In this document: positions 26,000 through 35,401 of the stretch, piece by piece | How positions within the stretch are numbered: the first letter of the stretch is position 1 | How the letters are laid out: every line of letters begins with the position of its first letter | Origin: Desulfurococcaceae archaeon MEX13E-LK6-19 | GTDB taxonomy: Archaea; Thermoproteota; Thermoprotei_A; Sulfolobales; Desulfurococcaceae | Assembly (NCBI GenBank): GCA_029637525.1 | Contig: CP072660.1 | Span: 1,451,612-1,515,611, forward strand | Direction: 5' to 3' | Length of the DNA stretch: 64,000 bases | The notes under the pieces: generated by a model | What the model was told of the DNA's origin: nothing | What the model saw: only the letters and a program-made list of their open reading frames with translations | Databases searched by the model: none | Position numbers and translations under genes: made by a program

Positions 26000-27211
26000 C
26001 TAGCCGCTTATCTTCTCGACAAGAGTCTTGACGTGTTGTACAATAAGTTTCTCTGTATCCCCTGTCAGCCCGCTCTTGAACTCTACTACGCCAACCACGT
26101 CATACCCTGCTTTCCCGAGCATCTCCCCGATCTTCTTGCCGGCGACACCACCCCACCCATAGGCTGCTAGGACGAGAGCTGGCTTCCTTGCTTTCACCTT
26201 CCTCGCGATAAGCTCCACGATATACTTGATCAATGGGAACACGCCCGCTTCATAAGTCGCCGTTGCAACAACGAGGCCGCTTGCATCGTTTATCTCGCTG
26301 AGCAAGTCACTAAGCCTATCATGTACTGTATCGGTGAACTTGAAGACAACAACTTCTACTCCATTCCTCTTCAGCTCTTCAACACATTTCCCGACAGCTT
26401 TATCGATGAAGCCATACATCGAAGAATATATTACGACGACTTTCCTCCCCACGGGCTCCATCAACGCTAGTCTACGGTAATAGTCGACTATGAACATTGG
26501 GTTATGCTTCCAGACAAGCCCGTGGGCTGGTGCTATCATGTCTATCTTCAGGTTTTGCCCAGCGAGCTTGTCTATGGCTTTGACAACCCATCCCCTATAG
26601 AACCCTATGATCGTTGTGAAATACTTCCTGACGAAAGGAGTGATCTTGGCGGCCTCGTCTTCTTCATCGAATATTTTCCCGGGTATACCAAAAGAGCCGA
26701 AGGCATCTCCACTGAAGAGGATATGTTCGTTGTGGTAGTAAGTCATTATTGTCTCGGGCCAGTGTAGCCACGGAGTATACACGAATGTCAGCGTGGCATC
26801 GCCTATAGCCAGGGTTTCACCGTCTTTGACGGGCCTAGTCTTGGGTTTCACGCCGTAGAAAGAATTGATCATGCTTAGCGCCATTGGGTGGCCCAAGACG
26901 GTTGCCCTATAGTTGTTCTCCTCGAGCACGATAGGCAGGGAGCCGCTATGGTCTGGCTCCATGTGGTTAACGATAATATAGTCAATATCCTTCAGGTCAA
27001 CAATCCCGCGGAGAACCTCAATGAACTCTCTTGAGTACACATGTTTCCACGTATCGATCAGTATCTTCTTCTCACCAGTATCAATAAAGTAGGCGTTATA
27101 GGTTATACCCTCAGGTATCTCCCAAAGAGCCTCAAAGTATCTTACACGATCATCGTCTATCCTCAAGAGATAAATGTTTTGAGCTATATTGACCACGTGT
27201 GTTTTAGCCAA
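26000..27211 (-). CDS. Flavodiiron protein (A-type flavoprotein)
   Basis: A 403-residue two-domain enzyme. The beta-lactamase-like half has HMEPDHSG at 83-90 (diiron ligands) plus SGDAFGSFG and APAHGLVW with further ligands; residues from about 257 form a flavodoxin domain (VVVIYSSMYGF, ATYEAGVF, AAYGWGG) that binds FMN. These enzymes reduce O2 to water or NO to N2O, protecting anaerobes. Followed by the ferritin-like/VIT1 gene in the same operon. Confidence 0.95.
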   Translation of the reverse strand: MAKTHVVNIAQNIYLLRIDDDRVRYFEALWEIPEGITYNAYFIDTGEKKILIDTWKHVYSREFIEVLRGIVDLKDIDYIIVNHMEPDHSGSLPIVLEENNYRATVLGHPMALSMINSFYGVKPKTRPVKDGETLAIGDATLTFVYTPWLHWPETIMTYYHNEHILFSGDAFGSFGIPGKIFDEEDEAAKITPFVRKYFTTIIGFYRGWVVKAIDKLAGQNLKIDMIAPAHGLVWKHNPMFIVDYYRRLALMEPVGRKVVVIYSSMYGFIDKAVGKCVEELKRNGVEVVVFKFTDTVHDRLSDLLSEINDASGLVVATATYEAGVFPLIKYIVELIARKVKARKPALVLAAYGWGGVAGKKIGEMLGKAGYDVVGVVEFKSGLTGDTEKLIVQHVKTLVEKISG

Positions 27212-27305
27212 ACTAAATCACCCAAAAAGACTCAGTGCAAGTTAGAGAGATATGAGTTGATAGTAAAAATATTTTTAGGGGTAAAAAGAGGTCCAGCCAC
27301 TAAGT

Positions 27306-28013
27306 CTACTTGGCTCCTTCCGCCGCTCTCTTGAGGAACTCTCTTACCTGCTTAACGTCTTCCTCGGGTACTTTCTTCTCTTCGTAGCAGAACCACCAGT
27401 CGAAACACTTGTACTCCTTCAGCCTCTCCTCAGCTTCTTGTATCGTGGCCGCCGGAGGCACTATGACCCCATCACCTATAAGCTCATTGTTAGGCCAGTT
27501 AGCCGGCAGTGCACGGCCATACTTATCGACTATCTGGAGGCCCTTCACTATCCTCAGTATCTCGTCTATAAGCCTACCCATGTTCAATGGGTAGTAGAGA
27601 ATAGTCCTGATAACACCCTTGTCATCCACGACAAAGACTGCTCTAACAGTATGGGTCGCTGACTCGGCATGCAGCATACCTAGTTTCCTAGCAACAACAC
27701 CCTGGGGATCAGCTATTATCGGGAACGGTATCTCGACACCAAACTTCTCCTTAATCCACTCAATCCACTTGATATGACTGAAAGTACTATCAACACTTAA
27801 GCCAATAAGCTCGGTGTTAAGCTTCTTGAAATCACTATACCTCTTGGCAAACGCTACAAACTCCGTCGTACACACTGGAGTGAAATCAGCAGGGTGGCTA
27901 AACAATACAAACCATTTACCCTTATAGTCATCGGGAAGCTTCTTCGGCCCATGAGTAGTCATTACTTCTAGTTCAGGAAACTTCTCCCCGATTAGAGGTA
28001 TTTCACCAGGCAT
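27306..28013 (-). CDS. Peroxiredoxin (Prx6-type, Aeropyrum-like)
   Basis: A 235-residue thiol peroxidase reducing H2O2 and alkyl hydroperoxides. The peroxidatic Cys48 lies in [10 protein letters not shown]; Cys203 and Cys209 (KCFDWWFC) match the C-terminal cysteine pair of the Aeropyrum pernix enzyme. The C-terminal arm (residues about 160-235) is the long form typical of Prx6. AGGTGTC upstream acts as ribosome binding site. A dyad at 28101 may place it under the same regulator as feo. Confidence 0.95.
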   Translation of the reverse strand: MPGEIPLIGEKFPELEVMTTHGPKKLPDDYKGKWFVLFSHPADFTPVCTTEFVAFAKRYSDFKKLNTELIGLSVDSTFSHIKWIEWIKEKFGVEIPFPIIADPQGVVARKLGMLHAESATHTVRAVFVVDDKGVIRTILYYPLNMGRLIDEILRIVKGLQIVDKYGRALPANWPNNELIGDGVIVPPAATIQEAEERLKEYKCFDWWFCYEEKKVPEEDVKQVREFLKRAAEGAK

Positions 28014-28369
28014 TCAAGACACCTATCTATCTTGTTTTCAATGTACCAATAGTATAGTTAGAATATTTAAGTCTTTTTCTTCAATAAATAATATAGAATA
28101 GGTTAGGAATTCTAACCAAAGAAGATGGAACGCTAAAATAGTCTATGATACAAATGACTGATAAATTCTTCTTACGTTAGGGCATGGTCAGTAGTCACTA
28201 GAGGAGAATATCAAAGTAAAAATGTGTACAAGCTGTCAATATGAAAGGAAAACTATTGAGTTTTGAAATATTTGCAGAGCAGCACCGTAGCCATCAACAC
28301 TATGCACTGTTTTTACACTGTTATGACTACTTATCTTTCTTTAGATTAAGCTGAAATACGCAACTTAGT
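28014..28369. other. Intergenic, about 355 bp, with operator-like dyad
   Basis: Contains the peroxiredoxin promoter (CTTAAATAT on the minus strand, about 28062-28070) and the dyad at 28101-28117. No gene seen. Confidence 0.45.
28101..28117. promoter_or_regulatory. TTAGG-type dyad upstream of peroxiredoxin
   Basis: GGTTAGGAATTCTAACC has six-base arms (GGTTAG/CTAACC) around a five-base centre. It shares GTTAGG...CTAAC with the two dyads in the feo promoter, consistent with a DtxR-family regulator. It lies about 90 bases before the peroxiredoxin start, upstream of the presumed TATA box, so it might act at a distance or on another promoter. Confidence 0.5.
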
Positions 28370-28849
28370 TTATTCCTTATAGCTTAATTGTCTTTGCTTA
28401 TAGGCTGTAATGTATGTTATTAAGAGTATTGCTGATACATAGCCTAATACAGTATCTATTTTTGATAGTTGTAGTACAAGGTCTTGACTACTTATTTCTT
28501 CGCCGATGATGATTGTGTCGAGTAGCGTGGCTATTGTTGCTAATACCTGTATAGCCGTGGCCGCTACGGCTAATCCTAAACCACATAGAGCTGTTGCGTA
28601 CACCTCGATTATCCTTCCCTGCCTGTAGTAGTATGGTACGGCGGATAGAGCCAAACCGGATGCCAGGGAGACAAGCATCACCCCTAAATCGCCGGGGATG
28701 TACTGAGGCCATAGCATTAGCTTATTGTTACCCGTTAGCCCGATCGCCCAGTTATACAATGCTATGAATCCTACTGCAAGGTAAGCTACTCCAATGACTG
28801 TGAGTAGAGGTATTGTTGTTTTGAACAAGACTCTTCCACCCGGCATCAC
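28370..28849 (-). CDS. Small membrane protein in feo operon
   Basis: A 159-residue protein with about four hydrophobic segments (residues 12-30, 50-67, 82-105, 125-145). It begins nine bases after feoB ends, so it is almost certainly co-transcribed. Family not recognised; a role in iron uptake is inferred from position. FeoC is not seen in the operon. Confidence 0.7.
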   Translation of the reverse strand: MMPGGRVLFKTTIPLLTVIGVAYLAVGFIALYNWAIGLTGNNKLMLWPQYIPGDLGVMLVSLASGLALSAVPYYYRQGRIIEVYATALCGLGLAVAATAIQVLATIATLLDTIIIGEEISSQDLVLQLSKIDTVLGYVSAILLITYITAYKQRQLSYKE

Positions 28850-28858
28850 GGCTCACCT

Positions 28859-30922
28859 CTAGGTTAGACCGATTACATGGCCGATCACGGTAATGGATAA
28901 GGCGAGGATGTAGGCTAGAAGGATCTCATAGACTAGTGCGAGCAAGACATACTTTGCTCCAAGCTCCCCTCTTATGGCAGCCAGGGTTGCTATACATGGC
29001 ACATAGACTAGCACGAAAACCATGTATGCATAGGCTGTCAGCGGCGTGAAGACATGATGTTCGGCTAGTGCATCCACTACATTCTCTTCGCCAACACCAT
29101 AGAGGACTCCAAGCGATCCAACTACAACCTCCTTAGCTATGAAGCCAAACAATAGTGCTACAGCAGCTCTCCAGTCCCAGCCTAATGGTTTGAACACTGT
29201 TTCAGCAAGCCAATGGCCCAGGACTCCAGACCAGCTCTTCTCGACTACTTCCGGGTCTTCGAGAGCCTCTGGGCCAAGATAGCCCTGGGGCCCCGTGACA
29301 CTCAATAACCATACCACTATTACTCCAAAGAGTATGACCGTGCCTGCCTTCAAGAGGAACTTCTTTGTCCTCTCCCATGTCTTCAATAGAATACTTCCCA
29401 GCCTAGGGGCCATGTAGGGAGGTAGCTCCATGATAAACCCGCTACTAACACCTCTAAACACAATCTTCCTCAACACAAGACCAACAGTCAACGCCAGTAC
29501 TATACTCAACACATACATGCTGAGAACAGCGAAGCCAGCCGATGCACCCATTACGGCCCCCGCGATAACAAGGTATACTGGCAGCCTCGCACTGCATGAG
29601 GCTAGGGGGGCTATTAGTGCCGCCGCCTTCCTATCATTCTCATCCTCAATAGTCCTAGTAGCCATCACAGCCGGTACATTGCATCCAAAACCTATTATCA
29701 ATGGGACAACTGTTTTACCGGGTAGATTGAATTTATGGAATATCTTGTCCACGAGATAAGCTATTCTCGCCATATACCCGGTATCCTCAAGGAAAGCAAA
29801 ACCAAGGAAGAAGAACGCGATCACAGGGAGGAACGTCAAGACAGTACCGACACCAGCAATAACACCATCGGCTAATAGTGACGCAAGCCAACTAGGCAGG
29901 AAACCTAGCCCAGCGACAAAATCATGGAGATACCCATTAACGTATATATCGATTAGATCCACAAGCGGGGCAGAGACATCGAAGGCGAAGCGGAACAATA
30001 AGTACATTATAGCTAGAGCGAAAGGTATACCAAAGACTCTATGAGTTAAAACAAAATCAAGAACATCCGTAACACTAGTCCTAACGACTCTCTTCTCCTT
30101 GATGACAGCCCTGCTTATCTCAACAGCACGACTATACCTACGCTCGACAATATAGGCTTCCAGATCACCTATTTTCTCCTCAAGCTCCCGTCTAGCCCTT
30201 CTTGCATAAACCAGGACTTCACTGCCACCGGGTTGTCTTCTCACCTTCTCTACTACATCGGGGTCATTCTCGAGAAGCTTTAACACGACCCATCTAGCAG
30301 GATACTTTTCCGCGATGCCAGGTGTTTTCTCTGCAACAACTTTCTCAAGTAGCTTGATCTTCTCCTCTACATCCTTTCCGTAATCAACAATATTGGTCAT
30401 TGTATGTTTCTTCCTAAGAGCTTCTCTCAAGGCTTTCTTGAGATCCTCGATACCATAGCCCGTGGTCGCAATAGTGGGGACAACTGGTACTCCGAGTAGC
30501 CTACTTAGCTTCCTGTGGTCTACTTCATAGCCTTCCTTCAACGCTAAATCAATCATATTAAGGTCCACTATAACATTAGCTCCAAGCTCCATCAACGACA
30601 ATACTAGGTAAAGTCCTCTCTCAAGATTCAATGCACTAACAATACAGACCACGACATCAGGTTTTTCTTCAACAATAAAATTCCTCGCAATAACCTCGTC
30701 GACACTATAAGCAGTCAAACTATATATCCCAGGAAGATCAACAACCTCTACTTCAATACCATCAATCTTCATCCTACCAATCTTCTTCTCAACAGTAACA
30801 CCAGGCCAGTTACCAACCCATGCCCTACCTCCGGTAAGCTTGTTGAAAACAAGAGACTTACCAACATTAGGTGTGCCAGCAAGAGCCACTACATAACGAG
30901 GCTTATCACCGTCCACTACCAT
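28859..30922 (-). CDS. feoB: Ferrous iron transporter FeoB
   Basis: A 687-residue protein. Residues 11-200 are the G domain (GTPNVGKS at 16-23, DLPGIYSLTA, NMID), then a helical GDI-like region, then two Gate domains in the membrane part (GFGCNVPAVMATRTIED, ASCSARLPVYLV) and a core that ends near 687. It takes up Fe2+ in a GTP-dependent way. The start overlaps feoA-2 by 17 bases. Operon: feoA-1, feoA-2, feoB, membrane protein. Confidence 0.97.
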   Translation of the reverse strand: MVVDGDKPRYVVALAGTPNVGKSLVFNKLTGGRAWVGNWPGVTVEKKIGRMKIDGIEVEVVDLPGIYSLTAYSVDEVIARNFIVEEKPDVVVCIVSALNLERGLYLVLSLMELGANVIVDLNMIDLALKEGYEVDHRKLSRLLGVPVVPTIATTGYGIEDLKKALREALRKKHTMTNIVDYGKDVEEKIKLLEKVVAEKTPGIAEKYPARWVVLKLLENDPDVVEKVRRQPGGSEVLVYARRARRELEEKIGDLEAYIVERRYSRAVEISRAVIKEKRVVRTSVTDVLDFVLTHRVFGIPFALAIMYLLFRFAFDVSAPLVDLIDIYVNGYLHDFVAGLGFLPSWLASLLADGVIAGVGTVLTFLPVIAFFFLGFAFLEDTGYMARIAYLVDKIFHKFNLPGKTVVPLIIGFGCNVPAVMATRTIEDENDRKAAALIAPLASCSARLPVYLVIAGAVMGASAGFAVLSMYVLSIVLALTVGLVLRKIVFRGVSSGFIMELPPYMAPRLGSILLKTWERTKKFLLKAGTVILFGVIVVWLLSVTGPQGYLGPEALEDPEVVEKSWSGVLGHWLAETVFKPLGWDWRAAVALLFGFIAKEVVVGSLGVLYGVGEENVVDALAEHHVFTPLTAYAYMVFVLVYVPCIATLAAIRGELGAKYVLLALVYEILLAYILALSITVIGHVIGLT

Positions 30923-31211
30923 TCACCTCCTCAACAAAAACCTTCATAGCCATACCCGCCCCAAGCACGAGCCTCGGCCTCCTATAGCAGAAAGAACACC
31001 AGCCCCCAACACCCCATGGACATCTCTCCTTTGGAACACCATCAATAACCTCTACGATCACTGGTCCTGGACCGCTTGATCTCACAACCCTCAGGATACT
31101 ACCCTCAATAATCCCTAACTCGCGTAGCCTCCTCGCAAGCCCAACACCAGCCCTGATAGACACTACTCTAACCAGGGAGCCACTACGTGCATAAGCAAGA
31201 GGCATCATCAC
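30906..31211 (-). CDS. feoA: FeoA-domain protein with three-cysteine insertion
   Basis: A 101-residue SH3-like FeoA protein (RRLRELGIIEGSILRVVR, AMAMKVFVEEV read in parts). Between the strands it has an insertion CPWGVGGWCSFC with Cys64, Cys72 and Cys75, not part of the usual FeoA fold. This could bind iron, zinc or an Fe-S cluster, or form disulfides. It overlaps feoA-1 by four bases and feoB by 17, so all are translated together. Confidence 0.85.
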   Translation of the reverse strand: MMMPLAYARSGSLVRVVSIRAGVGLARRLRELGIIEGSILRVVRSSGPGPVIVEVIDGVPKERCPWGVGGWCSFCYRRPRLVLGAGMAMKVFVEEVNGSGR

Positions 31212-31450
31212 TTAACCTCCTCGACAATAACATGCTCTGCTTCAGAAGACCTCACACTAACAGGATACCCTCTGACAACAACCTCGATGGGGTCACCGAG
31301 AGGAGCCCTACGAACAACTCTGACAATAGAGCCGGGGATTATCCCTAGATCAAGTATTCTCCTCTTAACAAGACCAGTTCCCTCAACTCTTGCTACCCTG
31401 TAGACACCTCCCTCCCTAGCCTCCGAGAGCTTAAGTACTCTTGAGCCCAT
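31208..31450 (-). CDS. feoA: FeoA-domain protein (first gene of feo operon)
   Basis: An 80-residue FeoA protein of standard length: LSEAREGGVYRVARVEG, LVKRRILDLGIIPGSIVRVV, DPIEVVVRGYPVSVR. It binds FeoB's G domain in other systems and supports Fe2+ transport. ATG at 31450, with AGGTGAT about 5 bases upstream; promoter and operators lie directly before it. Confidence 0.92.
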   Translation of the reverse strand: MGSRVLKLSEAREGGVYRVARVEGTGLVKRRILDLGIIPGSIVRVVRRAPLGDPIEVVVRGYPVSVRSSEAEHVIVEEVK

Positions 31451-31463
31451 AGAATATCACCTG

Positions 31464-31505
31464 TTAGGGTACCCTAAGAAAATTAGGGAATCCTAACAAT
31501 ATAAA
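31464..31505 (-). promoter_or_regulatory. feo promoter with tandem DtxR-like operators
   Basis: On the minus strand TTTATATT (31505-31498) is the TATA box. Downstream lie TTAGG-ATTC-CCTAA (31496-31483) and the perfect palindrome TTAGGGTACCCTAA (31477-31464), the second at the expected transcription start. TTAGG/CCTAA arms are those of DtxR-family boxes (including archaeal MDR1). Position predicts repression when iron is plentiful. Confidence 0.7.
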
Positions 31506-31625
31506 GATAATTATGTGCAATAACACACAAACAACACGGCGTACACTTTGAGAAACAAACTAGTTGAATTCATAACAAAAATCTAATATAGTCCTAGCCA
31601 TTATATAAGAGCTTAGGTGTTATAT

Positions 31626-31871
31626 ATGAGCTTAGTTTTTGAATCAAGAGTTGGAAAGAAGAGGATAATTGTTCTACCTAAGGCGGCTGCAGAGGCTGTG
31701 GGTCTAAGTGAGGGGTCTAGGATTAGGATTCGTGTTGAAGACAATCGTATAATTATCGAGCCTATTCGTGATGCAGTATGGCTTTCCCTGTATGGGAAGA
31801 AGGTTGCTAAGATCACTCTTGAAGAGCTTGAGAAAGAGAGTACTCGTAGGCAGGCGAAATACGTTGGCTAA
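31626..31871 (+). CDS. vapB: VapB-type antitoxin, AbrB fold
   Basis: ATG at 31626 preferred over an in-frame GTG at 31617. The first 45 residues (SLVFESRVGKKRIIVLPKAA, GLSEGSRIRIRVEDNRIIIEP read separately) are the AbrB DNA-binding hairpin; the C-terminal helix (ITLEELEKESTRRQAKY) would bind the toxin. The toxin gene overlaps its stop. Confidence 0.88.
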   Translation: MSLVFESRVGKKRIIVLPKAAAEAVGLSEGSRIRIRVEDNRIIIEPIRDAVWLSLYGKKVAKITLEELEKESTRRQAKYVG

Positions 31872-32304
31872 ACAAGTGAAAGTACTTGTTGATACCAGTT
31901 TCCTTTTACCTGCATTAGGTATAGATGTTGAAGAAGAAGTCTATACTGCAATAAAGTACTTCTACTTAATGGAAGTCTACTATCTCGAGGAATCTATTCT
32001 TGAGGCGATGTGGAGTATACTCAAGCACGTCAAGGAAGAAGACCTAGACAATGTACTTGAAGGACTGAAAGCAATAAGAATGACGTACAAGCAAGCAATA
32101 CCGCCACCTGAAGCATACATGGACGCATGTAGGCTCTACTGGGAAGGACATAACGACTACATAGACAACCTCCTCTATGCTACATCACGTAGACTGGGTC
32201 TTAAGCTACTAACGATAGATAAGGAGTTCATAAACTTCCTTAGGAAGAAGAGTAAACCTATAGAAAACATAGTCACACCAAGCAACCTCAAAGACTTGTT
32301 TTAA
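31864..32304 (+). CDS. vapC: VapC-type PIN-domain toxin
   Basis: TTG at 31864 overlaps the vapB stop by eight bases; a GTG at 31876 is an alternative. The 146 residues carry the PIN acidic residues: VDTSFLL near the N-terminus, EESILEAMW, HNDYIDNLLYA and LTIDKEF. PIN toxins cut RNA in a Mg2+-dependent way. Unlike the pair at 17.2-17.8 kb, this toxin is intact. Confidence 0.88.
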   Translation: MAKQVKVLVDTSFLLPALGIDVEEEVYTAIKYFYLMEVYYLEESILEAMWSILKHVKEEDLDNVLEGLKAIRMTYKQAIPPPEAYMDACRLYWEGHNDYIDNLLYATSRRLGLKLLTIDKEFINFLRKKSKPIENIVTPSNLKDLF

Positions 32305-32567
32305 CCATGTTATTCAATGGAGAATACCCAAGTAATAGTAGCAAAAAAGAGTTACAGCTGTCCCATAGCATTTGTCTATGATACATAAAAGAGATAGACA
32401 CAAACATACTCATTAACAACTAGATCCTTACACTGTCCACCAGTTTCCATAAGAGATATCTGCTTCAAACTAGCTAATGCCACGGCCTATTGCCGTAAAG
32501 AAATTAGCGTATTTATGTGATTGATAACCTAATTGTTTCTAGGGCTGTATAGCCGCGTGGTGTTGTC

Positions 32568-33788
32568 ATGCTGCTACCCAGCTGGCTTATCAATAGCCTC
32601 GTGCTTATTGTTGCTCTCATTGTTGTCTATGGGCTTGTGCAGCTAATGTTTAATGTTGTCCGTGGTCTCAGGAATTCTGTTATCCGCGCCCTAGACATCA
32701 TTGAATCTAGGAGAAGTGCTCTGCAAAGCCTTACGAAAGATTTCTCTGCCGCAGGTCACCCGGTTATTAGGAAGATTGAGGATTACCTGGCTGGGATCCG
32801 TGGTCTTGAGAGAAAATATGCTTTCCGCCCTGGTCTCGTTCGTAGAATTGGGTATGTCTTCCGGGTATCATTCATGGTGCTAATAGTTCTCGCTCTACTA
32901 CACACTCTGCTGTATATCTTGTTGACTCCTATTCAGAACATTATCCCGCAAACTCTTGCCCCTGTATTGAGTATTGCCCGTGGAGTACTCGCTGGTACTA
33001 GTATGGTGCTCTATATCGTACTAATAGTGTACATCATCGCGGTCTATGTGATTGCCGTGTATTATGTTGCCTACAAGAGTGTTGCCTACGAGTTTCTCAG
33101 ACTTATAGAAGAGTTCATAGAGCTCATAGCGTCCCGCGCAAAAATAGCTATAACACAATATATGCAGGACAAGAGTATTGATGGTATTCACGTCGGCTTC
33201 CTACTAGCCCAAGGCCTCTACGAGGACTTCTACTCAGTACACCATAGTGGACTCCATGAGGTAAGAAGCATACTATCTAGATCACTGCCTAGGGCACTAT
33301 TACTCGGAGGCGTAGCACTATCGCTACTACTATTCATGATGATATCCGGGCTGACAACACCTATCGGCACAGGGGGTCTAGTACAACCATACCAGACACT
33401 GGTATGGACTATAGTGGTCTTCGTGATAACAACAGCGAGCATGCTGACACTAGTAAGGTATCCTGCGTTCCTGACACACTTGATCAAAGATACGTTCACT
33501 AGATTCATACACGATATGAAAGAAGATGTGCGGGGACAAGTGAACCAGTTTGTGACAGAGAGACTACTATGCAAGACATGTAGTGAAGATAAACTCGATA
33601 TAATAACCATTATAATGCTGTTGAACACGACTACAACATACCTCCAAGCACTAGAAACAGAGCTCAAAGAGATAGAAAACGAGGTAGAAACCACCATACC
33701 AAGAGTCAGGCTGGCAAGCCTAGCTGGTCCAGCAGCCTATATCATCTCGTTTATACTGAAAACACTGGGTCTACTCCCAATAAGATGA
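32568..33788 (+). CDS. Membrane protein, unknown function
   Basis: A 406-residue protein with hydrophobic segments near residues 6-28, 103-122, 145-172, 243-262, 278-298 and 382-402, separated by long charged cytoplasmic or extracellular helices (RNSVIRALDIIESRRSALQ; IEEFIELIASRAKIAI). A CKTC motif lies near residue 343. Family not recognised. Confidence 0.75.
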   Translation: MLLPSWLINSLVLIVALIVVYGLVQLMFNVVRGLRNSVIRALDIIESRRSALQSLTKDFSAAGHPVIRKIEDYLAGIRGLERKYAFRPGLVRRIGYVFRVSFMVLIVLALLHTLLYILLTPIQNIIPQTLAPVLSIARGVLAGTSMVLYIVLIVYIIAVYVIAVYYVAYKSVAYEFLRLIEEFIELIASRAKIAITQYMQDKSIDGIHVGFLLAQGLYEDFYSVHHSGLHEVRSILSRSLPRALLLGGVALSLLLFMMISGLTTPIGTGGLVQPYQTLVWTIVVFVITTASMLTLVRYPAFLTHLIKDTFTRFIHDMKEDVRGQVNQFVTERLLCKTCSEDKLDIITIIMLLNTTTTYLQALETELKEIENEVETTIPRVRLASLAGPAAYIISFILKTLGLLPIR

Positions 33789-33934
33789 ACCTGGTATCAG
33801 CCGGAAATCCAGCTGCTGAGCCAGTCATAGAGCATCCTGTAAAAAACTCTCGTGAAACAGCTTGTATCCCGCGGCTAAACACTTTTAAACAATGGTCAAA
33901 CTAACCATATATACACGTAGGTGAATGCGCATAC

Positions 33935-35293
33935 ATGGGTTACTCTCTTGGTAATAAGGAGCTAGATGAGCTTCTTGAAGAGGTAGAGCCGGGCACAGTT
34001 ATCCTTGTTGAAGGGCTCCCGGGAGCAGGGAAAACAACATTCACGTTATCACTAGCGTACCGTAACATAATACATAAGGGCAGTAAAGTACTCTACATGG
34101 TTTTTGGTGAAACACCAGAGAAACTAATGACTTTCAGTGAGAGACTAGGGCTTGAGAAAATAAGAGAACTTGCAAAGAAAGAACTCCTCAAATTCGTCAA
34201 AATACCGATAATTGCTGATACGATGCTTGTGGAGTACATAACAAAGGTACTCTCAGAGGAGTCAAAAGAATATGATATAATTGTTATAGATAGCGTTACA
34301 CCCATACTCAAAATACTCCATACCTATAAGGCGAAAAGAGCATGGATACAGAACCTCTACGACTTCATAAGCAAACTAAATAGTGGATTACTAGTACTCG
34401 TAGCCGATATAATGACCGATCCTGATACTGACTTGAGAATGCTTGAGTTTGTAGCAGACCTAGTTCTACGGATGAGCTTTGAATTCCGCCGAAATGGCTT
34501 CATTGAGAGAGCTATTGAGGTAAGAAAATACCGTGGAAAACCAATAAAAACAGCATCAATACCATTTGTTATAACAAGCAAGATGGGCATCATAGTATTT
34601 AACTACATTAGTAAAGACATCATAGAGAAAATAAGGCCAATGAAGAAACCAGTCAAAATAACATGTCCTCCTTTACAAAAACTATTAAGCACAGACATCA
34701 TAGAGCCTGGTACACAAATACTACTTGTAGACAAGAGGGGATGGCTTAGGGGCTCGTCTCTACTAAGGTATCTTGTTCAGAAGATCTATATGCTCCGGAA
34801 AGAAGGCTATAACATTCATGTAACAAGCTTCAGCCCCGAGCTACTAAAGATACTTATCTCTGAAATAAAGAGTTTAGTTGAGGCGAAAGGACCTGTAGAA
34901 GGGAAACTAAAAATACGCGAAATAGACCCATGCGTTATGGCGCCACATCACATAGTAAGCGAGAGTAGGCCTGAGGAAATAGCTACCAACATAGACATCC
35001 TCATAACCCTAGGGCTTGAGAGACTATTCTACATCTATGGTGCCGATGAATTAATGAACATGACAATAAACATAATCCAGATGCTCAAACAAATGGGTGT
35101 TTCAGCACTAAGATACATGATGGTTAGAGATGACAGCGAGATCCCAGGATACCTTATCGAGTTCCACGACATAGTGCTCACTATGTATGTTAAAGAGGAT
35201 GGCGAAGTAGCCATCAAGGTGCTGAAGAACCTAGAGGCAACACACGGTACAGAAATACTTGACAGAGAATTCAAGGAATGCCCAATGCTCTAG
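33935..35293 (+). CDS. KaiC/RadA-like RecA-superfamily ATPase (large form)
   Basis: Residues 1-235 are a RecA core: Walker A GLPGAGKTT at 27-35, Walker B region YDIIVIDSVTP near 110-120, and a 'LEFVADLVLRM...EVRKYRG' ending typical of archaeal KaiC-like proteins. Residues 240-452 form a second domain (TQILLVDKRGWLRGSSLL, INIIQMLKQMGVSALR) with a RecA-like layout and no Walker A. Function likely ATP-driven signalling or DNA-related regulation, but no partner is adjacent. Close in plan to the 45230 protein. Confidence 0.85.
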   Translation: MGYSLGNKELDELLEEVEPGTVILVEGLPGAGKTTFTLSLAYRNIIHKGSKVLYMVFGETPEKLMTFSERLGLEKIRELAKKELLKFVKIPIIADTMLVEYITKVLSEESKEYDIIVIDSVTPILKILHTYKAKRAWIQNLYDFISKLNSGLLVLVADIMTDPDTDLRMLEFVADLVLRMSFEFRRNGFIERAIEVRKYRGKPIKTASIPFVITSKMGIIVFNYISKDIIEKIRPMKKPVKITCPPLQKLLSTDIIEPGTQILLVDKRGWLRGSSLLRYLVQKIYMLRKEGYNIHVTSFSPELLKILISEIKSLVEAKGPVEGKLKIREIDPCVMAPHHIVSESRPEEIATNIDILITLGLERLFYIYGADELMNMTINIIQMLKQMGVSALRYMMVRDDSEIPGYLIEFHDIVLTMYVKEDGEVAIKVLKNLEATHGTEILDREFKECPML

Positions 35294-35401
35294 ATACCAT
35301 TAACTTATGCCGCAATAAAACATTGAGAAAGCAGTAAAAAGCTTAACTAATCACTAAAACCTTAGTTTCCTAGAAAGCTGGGGGATACATAATTATTTAG
35401 T

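Noticed and set aside
33783-33823. C/D-box-like AAGATGA...CTGA after the 32568 gene
   Set aside because: Only about 38 bases between boxes, and the C-box-like part is the gene's own Arg codon and stop.
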